This document shows positions 29,478-39,384 of a DNA stretch of 64,000 nucleotides, piece after piece. The stretch comes from Chrysaora quinquecirrha (lineage: Eukaryota; Cnidaria; Scyphozoa; Semaeostomeae; Pelagiidae). Made by a program: the position numbers and the translations under genes. A model generated the notes under the pieces. The model did no database searches, was not told the origin of the DNA, and saw only the letters and a program-made list of their open reading frames with translations. The stretch lies in contig JACTAT010000268.1 in NCBI GenBank assembly GCA_014526335.1, positions 402,777 to 466,776 on the forward strand, in the 5' to 3' direction. Each line of letters starts with the position of its first letter. The first letter of the stretch is position 1.

Positions 29478-29648
29478 AGACGTCCCCCCGTTTATTAATT
29501 TTGAGTTTTTTCCCCCACCCCCGGACCTTATTAGGACCCCCGTTTATTAATTTTGGAAGAAAGAATTTCACTTGTGAAAGGATTAAACTACGTTTATTAA
29601 ATTTCCCCCACCCCCGGACCTTATTAGGACCCCCCGTTTATTCAATTT
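29478..29648. repeat. Two-copy direct repeat around 'cccccacccccggacctta'
   Basis: The block CCCCCACCCCCGGACCTTAT plus 'taggacccccCGTTTATT' occurs at 29512-29552 and 29603-29642, with an extra CGTTTATTAA at 29487 and 29589. Confidence 0.75.
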
Positions 29649-29789
29649 TCGAAAAATTGGCCGCGTGACTTCAAGTCATTGTTATGAAAAATTTTTATAT
29701 TTGGGCCGATGTTGGCGGCCATTTTTGACGACCGTTCGAATACTTTTGTCCAGCTAGTGTAGATATAATTATCAAATGTCTGTAGTACA

Positions 29790-29935
29790 CCTGGAATACC
29801 GGAATGCATTCTAGTGCTGGAATACTTCAATACCATTCCATTAATCACTGGAATAATTCACGTACGGACTGGAATGCCATTCCAGTATTCCAGTGCATTC
29901 CAGTATTCCATTCCAGTATTCCAAATTCCATGCTT
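29790..29935. repeat. TTCCAGTATTCC-rich simple repeat
   Basis: Many copies of GGAATAC/ATTCCAGTATTCCA in both orientations; self-complementary, so it can fold. No coding. Confidence 0.8.
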
Positions 29936-29963
29936 TTAAGATAGCCGTTGAATAGGCTTTGAT

Positions 29964-30006
29964 CATTGAACTATATATAAAAAGTCTTTTTATATATAGT
30001 TCAATG
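29964..30006. repeat. Perfect palindrome, two 21-bp arms
   Basis: Arms begin CATTGAACTATATA and meet at AAAAG-T-CTTTT. Flanked by a direct GGCTTTGAT on both sides (29956, 30007). It lies ~180 bp upstream of the acetyltransferase start, so it could be a tiny inverted-repeat element or a regulatory hairpin; nothing decides between them. Confidence 0.85.
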
Positions 30007-30187
30007 GCTTTGATTGAAAATACATGCAGAGCAACTATTTCCTCTTATCCCATATCTTCACGGCGCTTTTCAATTCTTATCTATAATTTGACAATGCAAT
30101 GAAGCAAGGTTCAAGAACCACTGAAGTATTTATAAGATAAACGCCAGTTGTTTATAAGAAAAACACAAGTCAACAAAGTAAACAAAC

Positions 30188-31207
30188 ATGAAAAATATAC
30201 GTTGCAGAGAAGCGAGAGTTTCTGACCAAGAAGCAATAAATGGCATTTCTGGTGGTATTTATAATAATGCAGACTATACACCAAGTGTTTTCCCCGAATG
30301 GGTGGCTGATGAAAACTGGCAACCTTATGTTGCAGAGTCATCGAAAGGAAATGTAATTGCATTTTTAGCATTGCATATTAGTGATAACCGAAGTAGCGTT
30401 ACGGTACGAAGTGCACGAGTGTCGAAATCTTATCAAGGCAAAGGTATATACACCATTTTACTCGATTTCTCTCTACTATCGGTTGAACGCAAATATTCAA
30501 GCATAACTAACTTGGTATGTGTGCGCAGTTGTGTAAAAATTATTCCATCAAACTACAGAGCTAGCAAGGAATACACTATGAACGTTATCAAATGTTGCTT
30601 CCCATCAACTAACGCTGTCTTAGCAGCCGAGCAAGAAGCCTCAACTCAAGTAGATTTAACAACGTTGGGTATTTCTCATAATAAATTCTCAGAGCTTTAT
30701 GAAAATAATGAATGGTTTCGAAATCTTCTTCCTCGTGGCATCTTTAATTTGGGAGGTTGTATTTTTCATGCTGATGTTTTTGAAACCAGAAGACACATTG
30801 ACAGACAACAGAATCTAATGTTCTTCTACAGCGAAGACCACTGGAAAAGCATTTCGGATGATAAAAAGGTTTTTTCAGTTGCTGACTTTTCACCAAAGAC
30901 TAATCTTCTTGTACATGCAGTAATTTTACTAGATATGTATGGAGATGATGCTTATATGTTAAGATACCATGCCGTTAAAACAACGAGCATTGCATTGGAG
31001 CAAGCGAAGGGGGTATTTTCCATTTCTATGTGTATCCATTCAAAGAATGCTGAAGAAATATGCAAATTAATCAACGAATTGGAATGCTGTCATGTTTATT
31101 ATAACGAGAAGCTACAAGTGTTAGAAACTAACATTAAAATGCACCCATATCGCTACCAGTTGTCAGATATTAATAACAATGAAGTGACAGGAATCAAAAC
31201 AATGTAA
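30188..31207 (+). CDS. GNAT-type N-acetyltransferase, histidine N-acetyltransferase / NAT16-like
   Basis: Intact 339-residue single-exon frame starting at ATG 30188. The N-terminal ~140 residues look like a GNAT fold: CREARVSDQEAI at 6-17 matches the usual FREA...ED opening, AFLALHISD at 58-66 is a core strand, and YQGKGIYTILL at 82-92 is motif A (Q-x-x-G-x-G/A), which holds acetyl-CoA. The C-terminal ~200 residues lack a motif I can name, but they fit the long second half seen in the NAT16/HISAT group. That group acetylates the alpha-amino group of free histidine in the cytosol in fish; the substrate here is inferred, not shown. There are no stops, frameshifts or introns; cnidarian members of such families are often single-exon. 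Start context is AACAAACATGA. Flanked by transposons, with no operon-like neighbour. Confidence 0.75.
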   Translation: MKNIRCREARVSDQEAINGISGGIYNNADYTPSVFPEWVADENWQPYVAESSKGNVIAFLALHISDNRSSVTVRSARVSKSYQGKGIYTILLDFSLLSVERKYSSITNLVCVRSCVKIIPSNYRASKEYTMNVIKCCFPSTNAVLAAEQEASTQVDLTTLGISHNKFSELYENNEWFRNLLPRGIFNLGGCIFHADVFETRRHIDRQQNLMFFYSEDHWKSISDDKKVFSVADFSPKTNLLVHAVILLDMYGDDAYMLRYHAVKTTSIALEQAKGVFSISMCIHSKNAEEICKLINELECCHVYYNEKLQVLETNIKMHPYRYQLSDINNNEVTGIKTM

Positions 31208-31308
31208 TAATAGCTGATGGATCATGAATAATGTGCCTCAAATGTCGAGCTTATTCCCGATTGAACAATTCAGGGAATAGAGATCAAGGAACTAAACCAC
31301 CCGAGCTA

Positions 31309-31690
31309 CACGCATTTTTTTTTATAAGGAAGTGCTTTATAAGGAAGGTAGTACTCGGGCTGGCAAAAACTTAAGGAATTTCTAGTACTGGACCGGAGGC
31401 TATTAAGGAATCTGACTTTTTCTTTAACTTAGCATTTCGATTAAAAAATGAAGTTTTGAATTAACCGAGCAAGCAATACTTATCGCCAATGGTTTTCAAT
31501 CAGTATTCATTTCCACTCGTCTTCTGAAACCTTTATGACCTATATTTCTTTGACCATTGGTTGTTCTTAAGAATCACAAAGTAAGAAGTTAAGGAATTGC
31601 TAAGGAATATTGAGTACTCAATTTTCACCATCAGTTAAGGAATTTTCAGTACTGACCCTGAGCCGAACTTCCTTATAAAAAAAATGCGTG
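31309..31690. mobile_element. Short TA-flanked inverted-repeat element, TAAGGAA(G/T) subtype
   Basis: Ends CACGCATTTTTTTTTTATAA and TTATAAAAAAAATGCGTG, with TA on both sides (31307-31308, 31691-31692). AAGGAAG/AAGGAAT occurs eight times, usually near AGTACT. It lies ~100 bp after the acetyltransferase stop. Confidence 0.85.
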
Positions 31691-31959
31691 TATATCATCC
31701 GAGGGTCACACAGACCCGTAGAGATAAGAGTGTAGAGATAAGAATTTCCCTTTTTAACCCCCTCCATCACTAAACTTTGCTTCTGTTCGGAATTATTTTA
31801 AAATTCGCTTAGTATTATTTTAATGTGTTTTATCAAACGTTTTCCGCTTTGTTTTATTCTACTAGTCATGCGTCGAAATATGGATACAACGACTGGTGCA
31901 ATTTTCAAGCACACCTCGATCCTTTACAGGGAAACGTAAAGTTTTGAAGTTGATGTTTA

Positions 31960-32341
31960 CACTCTTTTATTTTTTATAAGAATACTATAAATTTTGTCCA
32001 GCCTCGATATTCTTAAGAAATGTTCGTTTTGAGCCTGAATATATTCTTAAAGTATTCGTATTTTTTCAAACCTGATATGGCTTCAGGGGAACATAGTTTA
32101 AAGAAAAGTTATCTCATTACGAGGAAATGGTCGCGCGAAAGAAAAATTCAAACTATTATAACAATAAGAATGTTGTTAACAATCATGAAGTTTCGTTCTT
32201 ACCTTGCAAAACAGGCATCTGCTGAAAAATGAGACACAAATAGGGGAGTTGAGGCTGAGCAATATTCTTACAATATTCTTAAAAATAGGATGATTCTGAG
32301 CCTGAATATTCTTATAAACAATATTCTTATAAAAAAAAGTG
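31960..32341. mobile_element. Short TA-flanked inverted-repeat element, TAAGAATA subtype
   Basis: Ends CACTCTTTTATTTTTTATAA and TTATAAAAAAAAGTG, with TA on both sides. ATATTCTTA recurs six or seven times inside, matching the TAAGAATA next to the terminus. A different heptamer from its neighbour at 31309-31690. Confidence 0.85.
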
Positions 32342-32610
32342 TATATTAATGATCAGTCAAGTGGTATTAATCGCTTTGTGCGAATACTTTTCTCTTTCAA
32401 TTGAAATGCATTTCCTGGTTTCAAAAGGTTATTGAAAGCAGAAAAGTGCATTACAAGAAAAAGTAAGGCGGATGCTGTCAAAACCTGGACCATCGAACTG
32501 GACCGAGAAAAACACCGGGGAATGAGGAACAGGACAAAGCAACGATAGAGAAGACTAAGAATGAGTTCAAGACTAAGGAACACGACAAAGTTTTGAACTG
32601 GTTCAGCAAA

Positions 32611-33401
32611 GTGAAAAAACAATTATTAGAATTTCTCAATTTGCTCTTAATTTTCTGAAAGAGCGTCAAAAATAATGCTTACATATGTGCAAAATCAGTC
32701 AAAGATATTAAACATTTGCTGAGATATGGCCATTCGAAGAAGTACATTTCATGAGTCTGCCATAGGACAACATTTATTAGATCACCCAGAGTGTACGGAA
32801 AATCACAACCACGATTGTTTTCGAATAGTTGGCAGGGCTAGATCCTCTTTTCATTTCAGCATTTTGGAATCTGTCCACATCAAAACCAAAAAGCCGGTTC
32901 TATGTGGACAGAAAGAGTTCGTTTTCTCACTGGGACTCTTCAAATCAATGTTCATTGTTCTTCCTCCCTAAAGTTGATTGGTGTTTAAAACACAATGCCA
33001 AATCAGCTTCTCTTTCCGATTGGTGCATTTCGAGCTGCATCTGGGTATAAATTCTGCCTTAGTTTATTGTTTTGTTCTGTTTCTGACGTTCATACTCTGA
33101 GGAGTGTCAGACGAAAAAAAGCTTTTAAGTATGCCCGAAAATGTTTCCGCTGTTTATCGAAATTTTGAAACACATTTCAATAGGAAATTGCTATAATTTT
33201 GCTTTGGTTCATAAAGTTTAGTTAGAACCGGTCGCAGAATACAGTGATTTGCTATTGAAATATATTTCTTGGAATGCTCATATCTCAGCCAATTTTTTGA
33301 TGTATTTGATTGATTTTGCACATGTAAGCATTATTTTTGACGCTCTTTCAGAAGCATGAAGATGAAGAGCAAATTGAGACGTTCTAAAATTGTTTCTTCA
33401 C
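32611..33401. mobile_element. Element with ~120-bp imperfect inverted arms
   Basis: 32611-32727 is the reverse complement of 33279-33401 (shared GACGCTCTTTCAGAA, TAAGCATTATTTTTGACG). Between the arms lies a ~190-bp dispersed repeat (32973-33165). No coding. Possibly a foldback-type element. Confidence 0.75.
32973..33165 (+). repeat. Dispersed ~190-bp repeat, copy 1
   Basis: Shares 'ctgggtataaatt', 'ctgtttctg.cgtt', 'actctgaggagtgtcag' and 'cccgaaaatgtttccgctgt' with 46015-46205. GGGTATAAAT looks like a Pol II TATA box, so this may be a promoter or LTR-like fragment. Confidence 0.7.
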
Positions 33402-33981
33402 TCTGCCACTGGCGGCACAGAACAACGGCACACGGAGCAGATAAATTCGAAAGAAGCCAACGTACCTGGGTTTTCTTTCACAAATCTGTTTATATCTGAT
33501 AGCTTGGTTAAGGTTGGTCAAACCTCGCATACATAAAAACATGGGTTTCTCTTACTTGAGGAAACAAAAAAAAACAACTCAAACAAAATAAAATTTGTAA
33601 CACTTTTTGACATTTTTAGATTCAAGAAAAATATTCCCTTACTTTTTTAGCCTTAGGAACTCCGTTACGCAACTAGAAATAAGAATATTAAGAACCTACG
33701 ATCCAGGTCAAAATCGTGTGAGACAGCTTGATGGTGACACCCTTCTTCCCCCCTATCAATGTTAGGCGGTTGAGGGGGGCCTCCGGCCAGTATGTGTGCG
33801 CGACTCTTGTCTCAATAATTTTGCCCGTGATTGTAGCTATACTGACGTTGAAAATATAAGGAATTTCGTAGAAACTTTGCTCTTTTAAAGAAAGTTTTAT
33901 AATTAAATTTACAAGGTTGTTTGCGAAGACTAGAATTGAGGGGAACACAATCAACGATGACGGTGAAGTTGAAACGGTGTA

Positions 33982-34338
33982 CACGCTTTTTTTTATAAAG
34001 AACCACTTTATAAGGAACCTACATGCAGAAGGCCCGAAAATTTAAAGAATTTATACTACTAACGACAAAATCATTAAGGAACTTTTGAATGTTGAATACT
34101 TCTATCACTGCAAATAACCAAGAATTAGAAAGCCGGTTCCATTCATTTGCAGTCGAAAATCACATAAATTGTAAGTTAAGCATGTATCCAATGTTTCTTT
34201 GTTAAGTCCAATGTATGTGCAGTTAAAATTAAGGAACTATTAAGGAACTTTTGGAACTACAATTGCCTCAAAAGAGGCCCAGAAATAAGGAACTTAAAGA
34301 ACTAGGCCTTGAGGTAGGTTTCTTATTAAAAAAGCATG
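33982..34338. mobile_element. Short TA-flanked inverted-repeat element, TAAGGAAC subtype, copy 2
   Basis: Close relative of 790-1194 along its whole length. The right end is CTTATTAAAAAAGCATG with TA on both sides. The left-end motif has mutated to AAAGAACC; internal AAGGAAC copies remain. Confidence 0.85.
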
Positions 34339-34520
34339 TATTTAGTGCGATCAATAGGATTACAGAAGTAGCTAAAGTAACGAGACCTCCAATCTGGCTT
34401 TTACGCTTACGTAACTGGGTCTCGAACCCCGATCTCGACGCTGGATCAAACCAAGACGCCACAGCCTTCGCAAAGGATTAAAGAACAATGATAATTAGAA
34501 AGTAGACCTATGTTTGAAGT

Positions 34521-34796
34521 GTGAAGTTTGAAGCTAAACTACTAGGTGTCACCTTAGATAAGCAACTTTCTTTTGATAAACAAATTAAATCAATCTGCAA
34601 AAATGCTGTTAAAAAACTTAGTGTTTGAGCCAGATCAGCCCCATACCTAACTCCAGATGAAAGAGTCTTAGTTATAAAAACTTTTGTCATGTCCCAGTTT
34701 AACTATTGCCCCCTAGTCTGGATGCTTTGTAGTAGGAAAAACAATAATTTAGTCAACTCTATACACGAAAGAGCTTTAAAAATAGGGCACGACTAA
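34521..34796 (+). pseudogene. LINE reverse-transcriptase fragment
   Basis: Reads VKFEAKLLGVTLDKQLSF, then SICKNAVKKLSV, one in-frame TGA (near 34626), PYLTPDERVLVIKTFVMSQF, NYCPLVW and SIHERALKI, ending at TAA 34794. This is the post-catalytic C-terminal part of a non-LTR RT. The stop and the truncation make it dead. Confidence 0.85.
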
Positions 34797-35060
34797 GTCC
34801 AATTTATTCGGGTTTATTATGTGACAGGGGCTTTTATGTTATTATTGCCTTCTTGCATCACATTAGAGGTAGAGAAGCTTTTGAGGTGTCTCATGATTGG
34901 TGGAAGCTTTTTCATACAAAGCAATTCCTTATACAGCAGTGTTGCTATGGAGAACCGGGTTAACTCGTGCGTTTAAATTTGGCGGCTATAAATTTTTACC
35001 ACGCGGTCTGTGCTTATCATTAAAACTGAACATGATCTGTGAACGGGGAACGCTTCAAAG
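34797..35060. other. Flank between the LINE fragment and the foldback region
   Basis: No supported feature. The sequence after the LINE stop may be further decayed LINE. Confidence 0.35.
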
Positions 35061-35082
35061 TGCTTGTCAAGCTACCCTGGGT

Positions 35083-35156
35083 ACCAGAGCCTCAAGATTG
35101 GAACCGCAGCACAAAATAAAAAAAATAATAAGTTGAGCAAAATACGAGGCTCTGGT
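35083..35156. mobile_element. 74-bp inverted-repeat miniature element, copy 1
   Basis: Ends ACCAGAGCCTC and GAGGCTCTGGT. The second copy, in opposite orientation with the same interior (TTGAGCAAAATACG), lies at 44357-44432. Confidence 0.85.
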
Positions 35157-36213
35157 TCCATCCAAACAAAGTCTCGTTCTGACTATGAAGATTAACCAAT
35201 CAGAAGCGCAGGTTCCCGAAATGGAACGTGGTCGTTCATTGGCCTAGATCATCAATCATATGAATCAGCCGCCCAAGTGATTCAAACGAAACAGCGGTTG
35301 ATGCTTGAATTGATTGTTGGTGGAAGTTGCAATGCCAGTTTGTGGGGAAAAGAAACATGGAGGAAGCGTTAAAGGTTGCTGCTGGAAAAGTATTACAGAA
35401 ACATTTCCCACATATACACGAGTTATGAACTCAGCAGTTCGGGATTTTAAGATCGATTCTTTGCCTATCAAAAGATAATTTTGCCATTCTCCCAACTGGA
35501 CATGGAAAATCGCCGCCTTTCAAAATCGCGCCATTGACTGGTAGGCCGCCTTCAAAATATCAAGTCCAGCTACTAGATCTGAGATGAAAACCAATAGAAA
35601 AATACGAATTATACGTTTTAAGAAACAGTTTTACATAGTTATGGTTATGATGCCAAATATCTTTAAATATAAAGCATTGATATTGGATTTTATCGTCTCC
35701 TGAAACGACCTGAACGAAGCCTTCTATTATGCTTCACATATGTAAAGGAGTTTATTCTACATTAACTCGGTCCAGATGTTCTTTCATAATTTATGTATTT
35801 CTGTTATTCCATGAAACTTTAACTTTGTTAAAATATATTATATGATAAGTTCTTCTAACGCTGGACCGTTTTGAAATCAGTAATTGGGTGGCCTAAGCTT
35901 TGTTTACAGCAAGTTCAACACAGCCGTTCTTCGTTTCAAAAATGAATTTTGAAATCATAACTCCAGGTTCAGTCGCAGTAGCTATGTCTTTCATTTTTCC
36001 ACCCAAAAACCACTAGGTTTAACCAGTTTTCATGCACAGAATCAAGCAATATGTGAATGCATATCTTACGCACAGAGCCCTTGATTTTCTGAAAATCCAT
36101 ACGTGCAGACATCAGAACAATAGAGTTGTCGTTCCAGTCGATATGTGGTGATTAATGATTACATGGAATCGCGCCTTTCATAATCAGAACGAGACTTTGT
36201 TTGGATGGAACCA
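35157..36213. mobile_element. ~1.06-kb inverted-repeat element with ~37-bp termini
   Basis: Left end TTCCATCCAAACAAAGTCTC, right end its complement GAGACTTTGTTTGGATGGAA. The segments on either side of it (the 35083-35156 element on the left, CCCTCGATGGATCAAGAACG on the right) are contiguous in the mirror copy at 44318-44432, so that locus is an apparent empty site. No transposase frame inside; the interior shows nothing else supported. Confidence 0.75.
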
Positions 36214-36370
36214 GGGCTATCCCTCGATGGATCAAGAACGAAATGCGCCTGCACAGGCTGTATTTGTGCAAGAACGAATTGCGCCTACACATGCTGTAAT
36301 ATGTAAAATGATCGTACACAAAAATCCTGCACTCATGATATATTATATATACAAAATGAAACGAACGCAG

Positions 36371-36504
36371 GGACATGCGACGAAAACCAATGTACAAGTG
36401 GAGACGTCGTCAACATGCGAGCCATTGACACTATTATCATTGCGGCCGTCGCCCTCTTCTTCGTCATAGAAACGATAACAAACAACGCAGCATTCGAATT
36501 ATGA
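36371..36504 (+). CDS. Possible terminal exon with a C-terminal membrane segment
   Basis: From a possible acceptor (AACGCAG, 36364-36370) a 44-codon reading runs to TGA 36502-36504: TCDENQCTSGD, then IDTIIIAAVALFFVIE, then NNAAFEL. The hydrophobic run could be a transmembrane helix. Splicing and the protein family are unknown. It sits directly before the foldback arm, so it could also be chance. Confidence 0.25.
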
Positions 36505-36551
36505 TGCCTGTTGATGTTATCTACTCGGGTTACAAGGGCAAGTTGAGAGAA

Positions 36552-37676
36552 ATGGTGATACAGAGAGATGACTGAAAATTCTGTGGACGACGTGGACGGC
36601 GTGGACAGACTTATAGGAATGATTTTTTATATAATAGACAGCACCCACTATGTGTGGACCATGTGGATAGAATCAATGAGGGAATGGTGATACAGAGAGA
36701 TGACTGAAAATTCTGTGGACGACGTGGACGGCGTGGACAGACTTACAGAGAATGATTTTTTTATAATAGACAGCCCCCACTATGCGTGGACCGTGTGGAT
36801 AGAATCAATGAGGGAATGGTGATATAGAGAGATGACTGAAAATTCTGTGGACGACGTGGACGGCGTGGACCGACTTATACAGAATGATTTTTTATATAAT
36901 AGACAGCCCCCACAATGTGTGGACCGTGTGGATAGAATCAATGAGGGAATGGTGATACAGAGAGATGACTGAAAATTCTGTGGACGACGTGGACGGCGTG
37001 GACCGACTTATAGAGAATGATTTTTTATATAATAGACAGCCCCCACTATGTGTGGACTGTGTGGATAGAATCAGTGAGGGAATGGTGATACAGAGAGATG
37101 ACTGAAAATTCTGTGGACGACGTGGACGGCGTGGACAGACTTATAGAGAATTATTTTTTATATAATAGACAGCACCCACTATGTGTGGACCGTGTGGATA
37201 GAATCAATGAGGGAATGGTGATACAGAGAGATGACTGAAAATTCTGTGGACGACGTGGACGGCGTGGACAGACTTATAGAGAATGATTTTTTATATAATA
37301 GACAGCACCCACTATGTGTGGACCATGTGGATAGAATCAATGAGGGAATGGTGATACAGAGAGATGACTGAAAATTCTGTGGACGACGTGGACGGCGTGG
37401 ACCGACTTATAGAGAATGATTTTTTATATAATAGACAGCCCCCACTATGTGTGGACCGTGTGGATAGAATCAATGAGGGAATGGTGATACAGAGAGATGA
37501 CTGAAAATTCTGTGGACGACGTGGACGGCGTGGACCAACTTATACAGAATGATTTTTTATTTAATAGACAGCCCCCACTATGCGTGGACCATGTGGATAG
37601 AATCAATGAGGGAATGGTGATACAGAGAGATGACTGAAAATTCTGTGGACGACGTGGACGGCGTGGACAGACTTGA
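36552..37676 (+). repeat. 132-bp satellite, nine units, left arm
   Basis: Unit markers: TTCTGTGGACGACGTGGACG, 'gcgtggac(a/c)gactta', 'tatataatagacagc', 'cactatgtgtggacc', 'gatagaatcaatgagggaat'. TGGAC recurs every few bases within each unit. Confidence 0.95.
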
Positions 37677-37729
37677 AACGTTGAGAATTATGATTTTGTG
37701 TGCCATTATATTTGTCAACCAAGTTCAAA

Positions 37730-38140
37730 CATTGGTTGCACTTGCCTAACAGGTACAAGACATTTTGTATTTCAGTACGTGGAGGAAACCTTTTTAGGTA
37801 ATTTTTTTACTTTGAAATGCAAACAACAAGATTTTGTATTTTGATGGTCCTAGGGCTTTTCTATTTTTATTGACAACTAAAGATGGTGACTGTGATTACT
37901 AGGGCTCGTGTTATAATGCTCGGGTGGGTTAGTCTGTCACAATTTCTCAAGGTAGAAACCAGGGGGAAGGTACCAGACCCTAAAAAATATATGAGTGTGC
38001 CCCTGCGTTTTTACAAACCCACCCACCTTTAAAAAAAGTATTGTTATACATATTTAGCTACCCATTTTTGTGATTTGAGGAGTCCATCTGCTACAAATTG
38101 TTAAGGAAATTGAATCGTTGGTAGTATTAAAAACTTATTT
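37730..38140 (+). repeat. Non-satellite arm segment, left copy
   Basis: Reverse-complement partner of 41640-42015. The left copy has an extra ~20 nt (around 37915-37940, 'atgctcgggtgggttag') that the right copy lacks. No open frame. Confidence 0.9.
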
Positions 38141-39080
38141 TTGCTTTGAATATGAAAGTTATCCGTGTGTTTAAGATTGCACCCGGCTGCAACAATAACT
38201 TTTGTTTGACCCATTTAGGTGGAACACATAGCGTCGGTTTATCTGATTGCATGTTGCGTATCCGTGTGTTTGTCTCTCGTATCCAGGTGTTTCGTAGATA
38301 GTATTATAGTTTAAAGTCTTATTTTCCTTTTATACTACCCACCTATACGATCGAATATCAGCTTTCGTTTGAATATGATAGTGTGTTTAAGATTATAGTT
38401 TAAAGTTCTTATTTTGCATGTTGCTTTTATACTACCCACCTATACGATCGAATATCAGCTGATTATTTGTTTCAAAAACTTATTTTTGCTTTGAATATGA
38501 AAGTTATCCGTGTGTTTAAGATTGCACCTTATTTTCCTTTTATACTACCCACCTATACGATCGCAGCTGATTATTTGTTTCAACAATAACTTATTGTTTG
38601 ACCCATTTAGGTGCAACACATAGCGTCGGTTTATCTGATTGCATGTTGCGTATCCGTGTGTTTGTCTCTCGTATCCAGGTGTTTCGTTGATAGTATTATA
38701 GTTTAAAGTTCTTATTTTCCTTTTATACTACCCACCTATACGATCGAATATCAGGTGATTATTTGTTTCAAAAACTTAGTTTTGCTTTGAATATGAAAGT
38801 TATCCGTGTGTTTAAGATTGCACCCGGCTGCAACAATAACTTTTGTTTGACCCATTTAGGTGCAACACATAGCGTCGGTTTATCTGATTGCATGTTGCGT
38901 ATCCGTGTGTTTGTCTCTTGTATCCAGGTGTTTCGTTAATAGTATTATAGTTTAAAGTTCTCATTCTACTTTTATACTGCCCAACTATACGATCGAATGT
39001 AAGCTGATTATTTGTTTCAAAAACTTATTTTTGCCTTCAATAAGAAAGCTATCCGTGTGTTTACGATTGCACCCGGGCTA
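38130..39080 (+). repeat. ~249-bp satellite, left arm, ~3 units plus rearranged pieces
   Basis: Markers: 'gcacccggctgcaacaataa', 'gacccatttaggtgcaac', 'gcgtatccgtgtgtttgtct', 'cctatacgatcgaatatcag'. Units between 38340 and 38600 are scrambled and shortened, unlike the regular right arm. Confidence 0.9.
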
Positions 39081-39086
39081 CAATAA

Positions 39087-39371
39087 CTATTGTTTGGTAC
39101 AACACAAAGCGCGGGTTTCAAGATTGCATTCATTTTCAACAAAAACAATTGCTTGATATCGTGGTAGAACGAAGGGACGGTTTATCAGGTTGCCTTGAAT
39201 GTAGCTATTCGTGGGTGTTTTCAAGGTTTGCTGACAGTTGCATGGAACTGATAAATATAAAAGTTGCAATAGAAGTAACAAAAAGAAGATGGTTGCAAAT
39301 TCGAATAAACGAGAACTACTTCTAGGATGGTGAGGATTATATTCTAATTGAGTTACTGTATATGATTGCAA
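39087..39371 (-). CDS. Hypothetical 94-aa frame in the centre of the inverted repeat
   Basis: The only unique DNA in the foldback centre holds this frame. Residues 25-43 are strongly hydrophobic (FATIFFLLLLLQLLYLSV), followed by CNCQQ, and there are Cys near the C-terminus, so it resembles a secreted or membrane peptide. No known family, no splice or polyadenylation support; probably fortuitous. Confidence 0.2.
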   Translation of the reverse strand: MQSYTVTQLEYNPHHPRSSSRLFEFATIFFLLLLLQLLYLSVPCNCQQTLKTPTNSYIQGNLINRPFVLPRYQAIVFVENECNLETRALCCTKQ

Positions 39372-39384
39372 ACCTATTTTTTTC

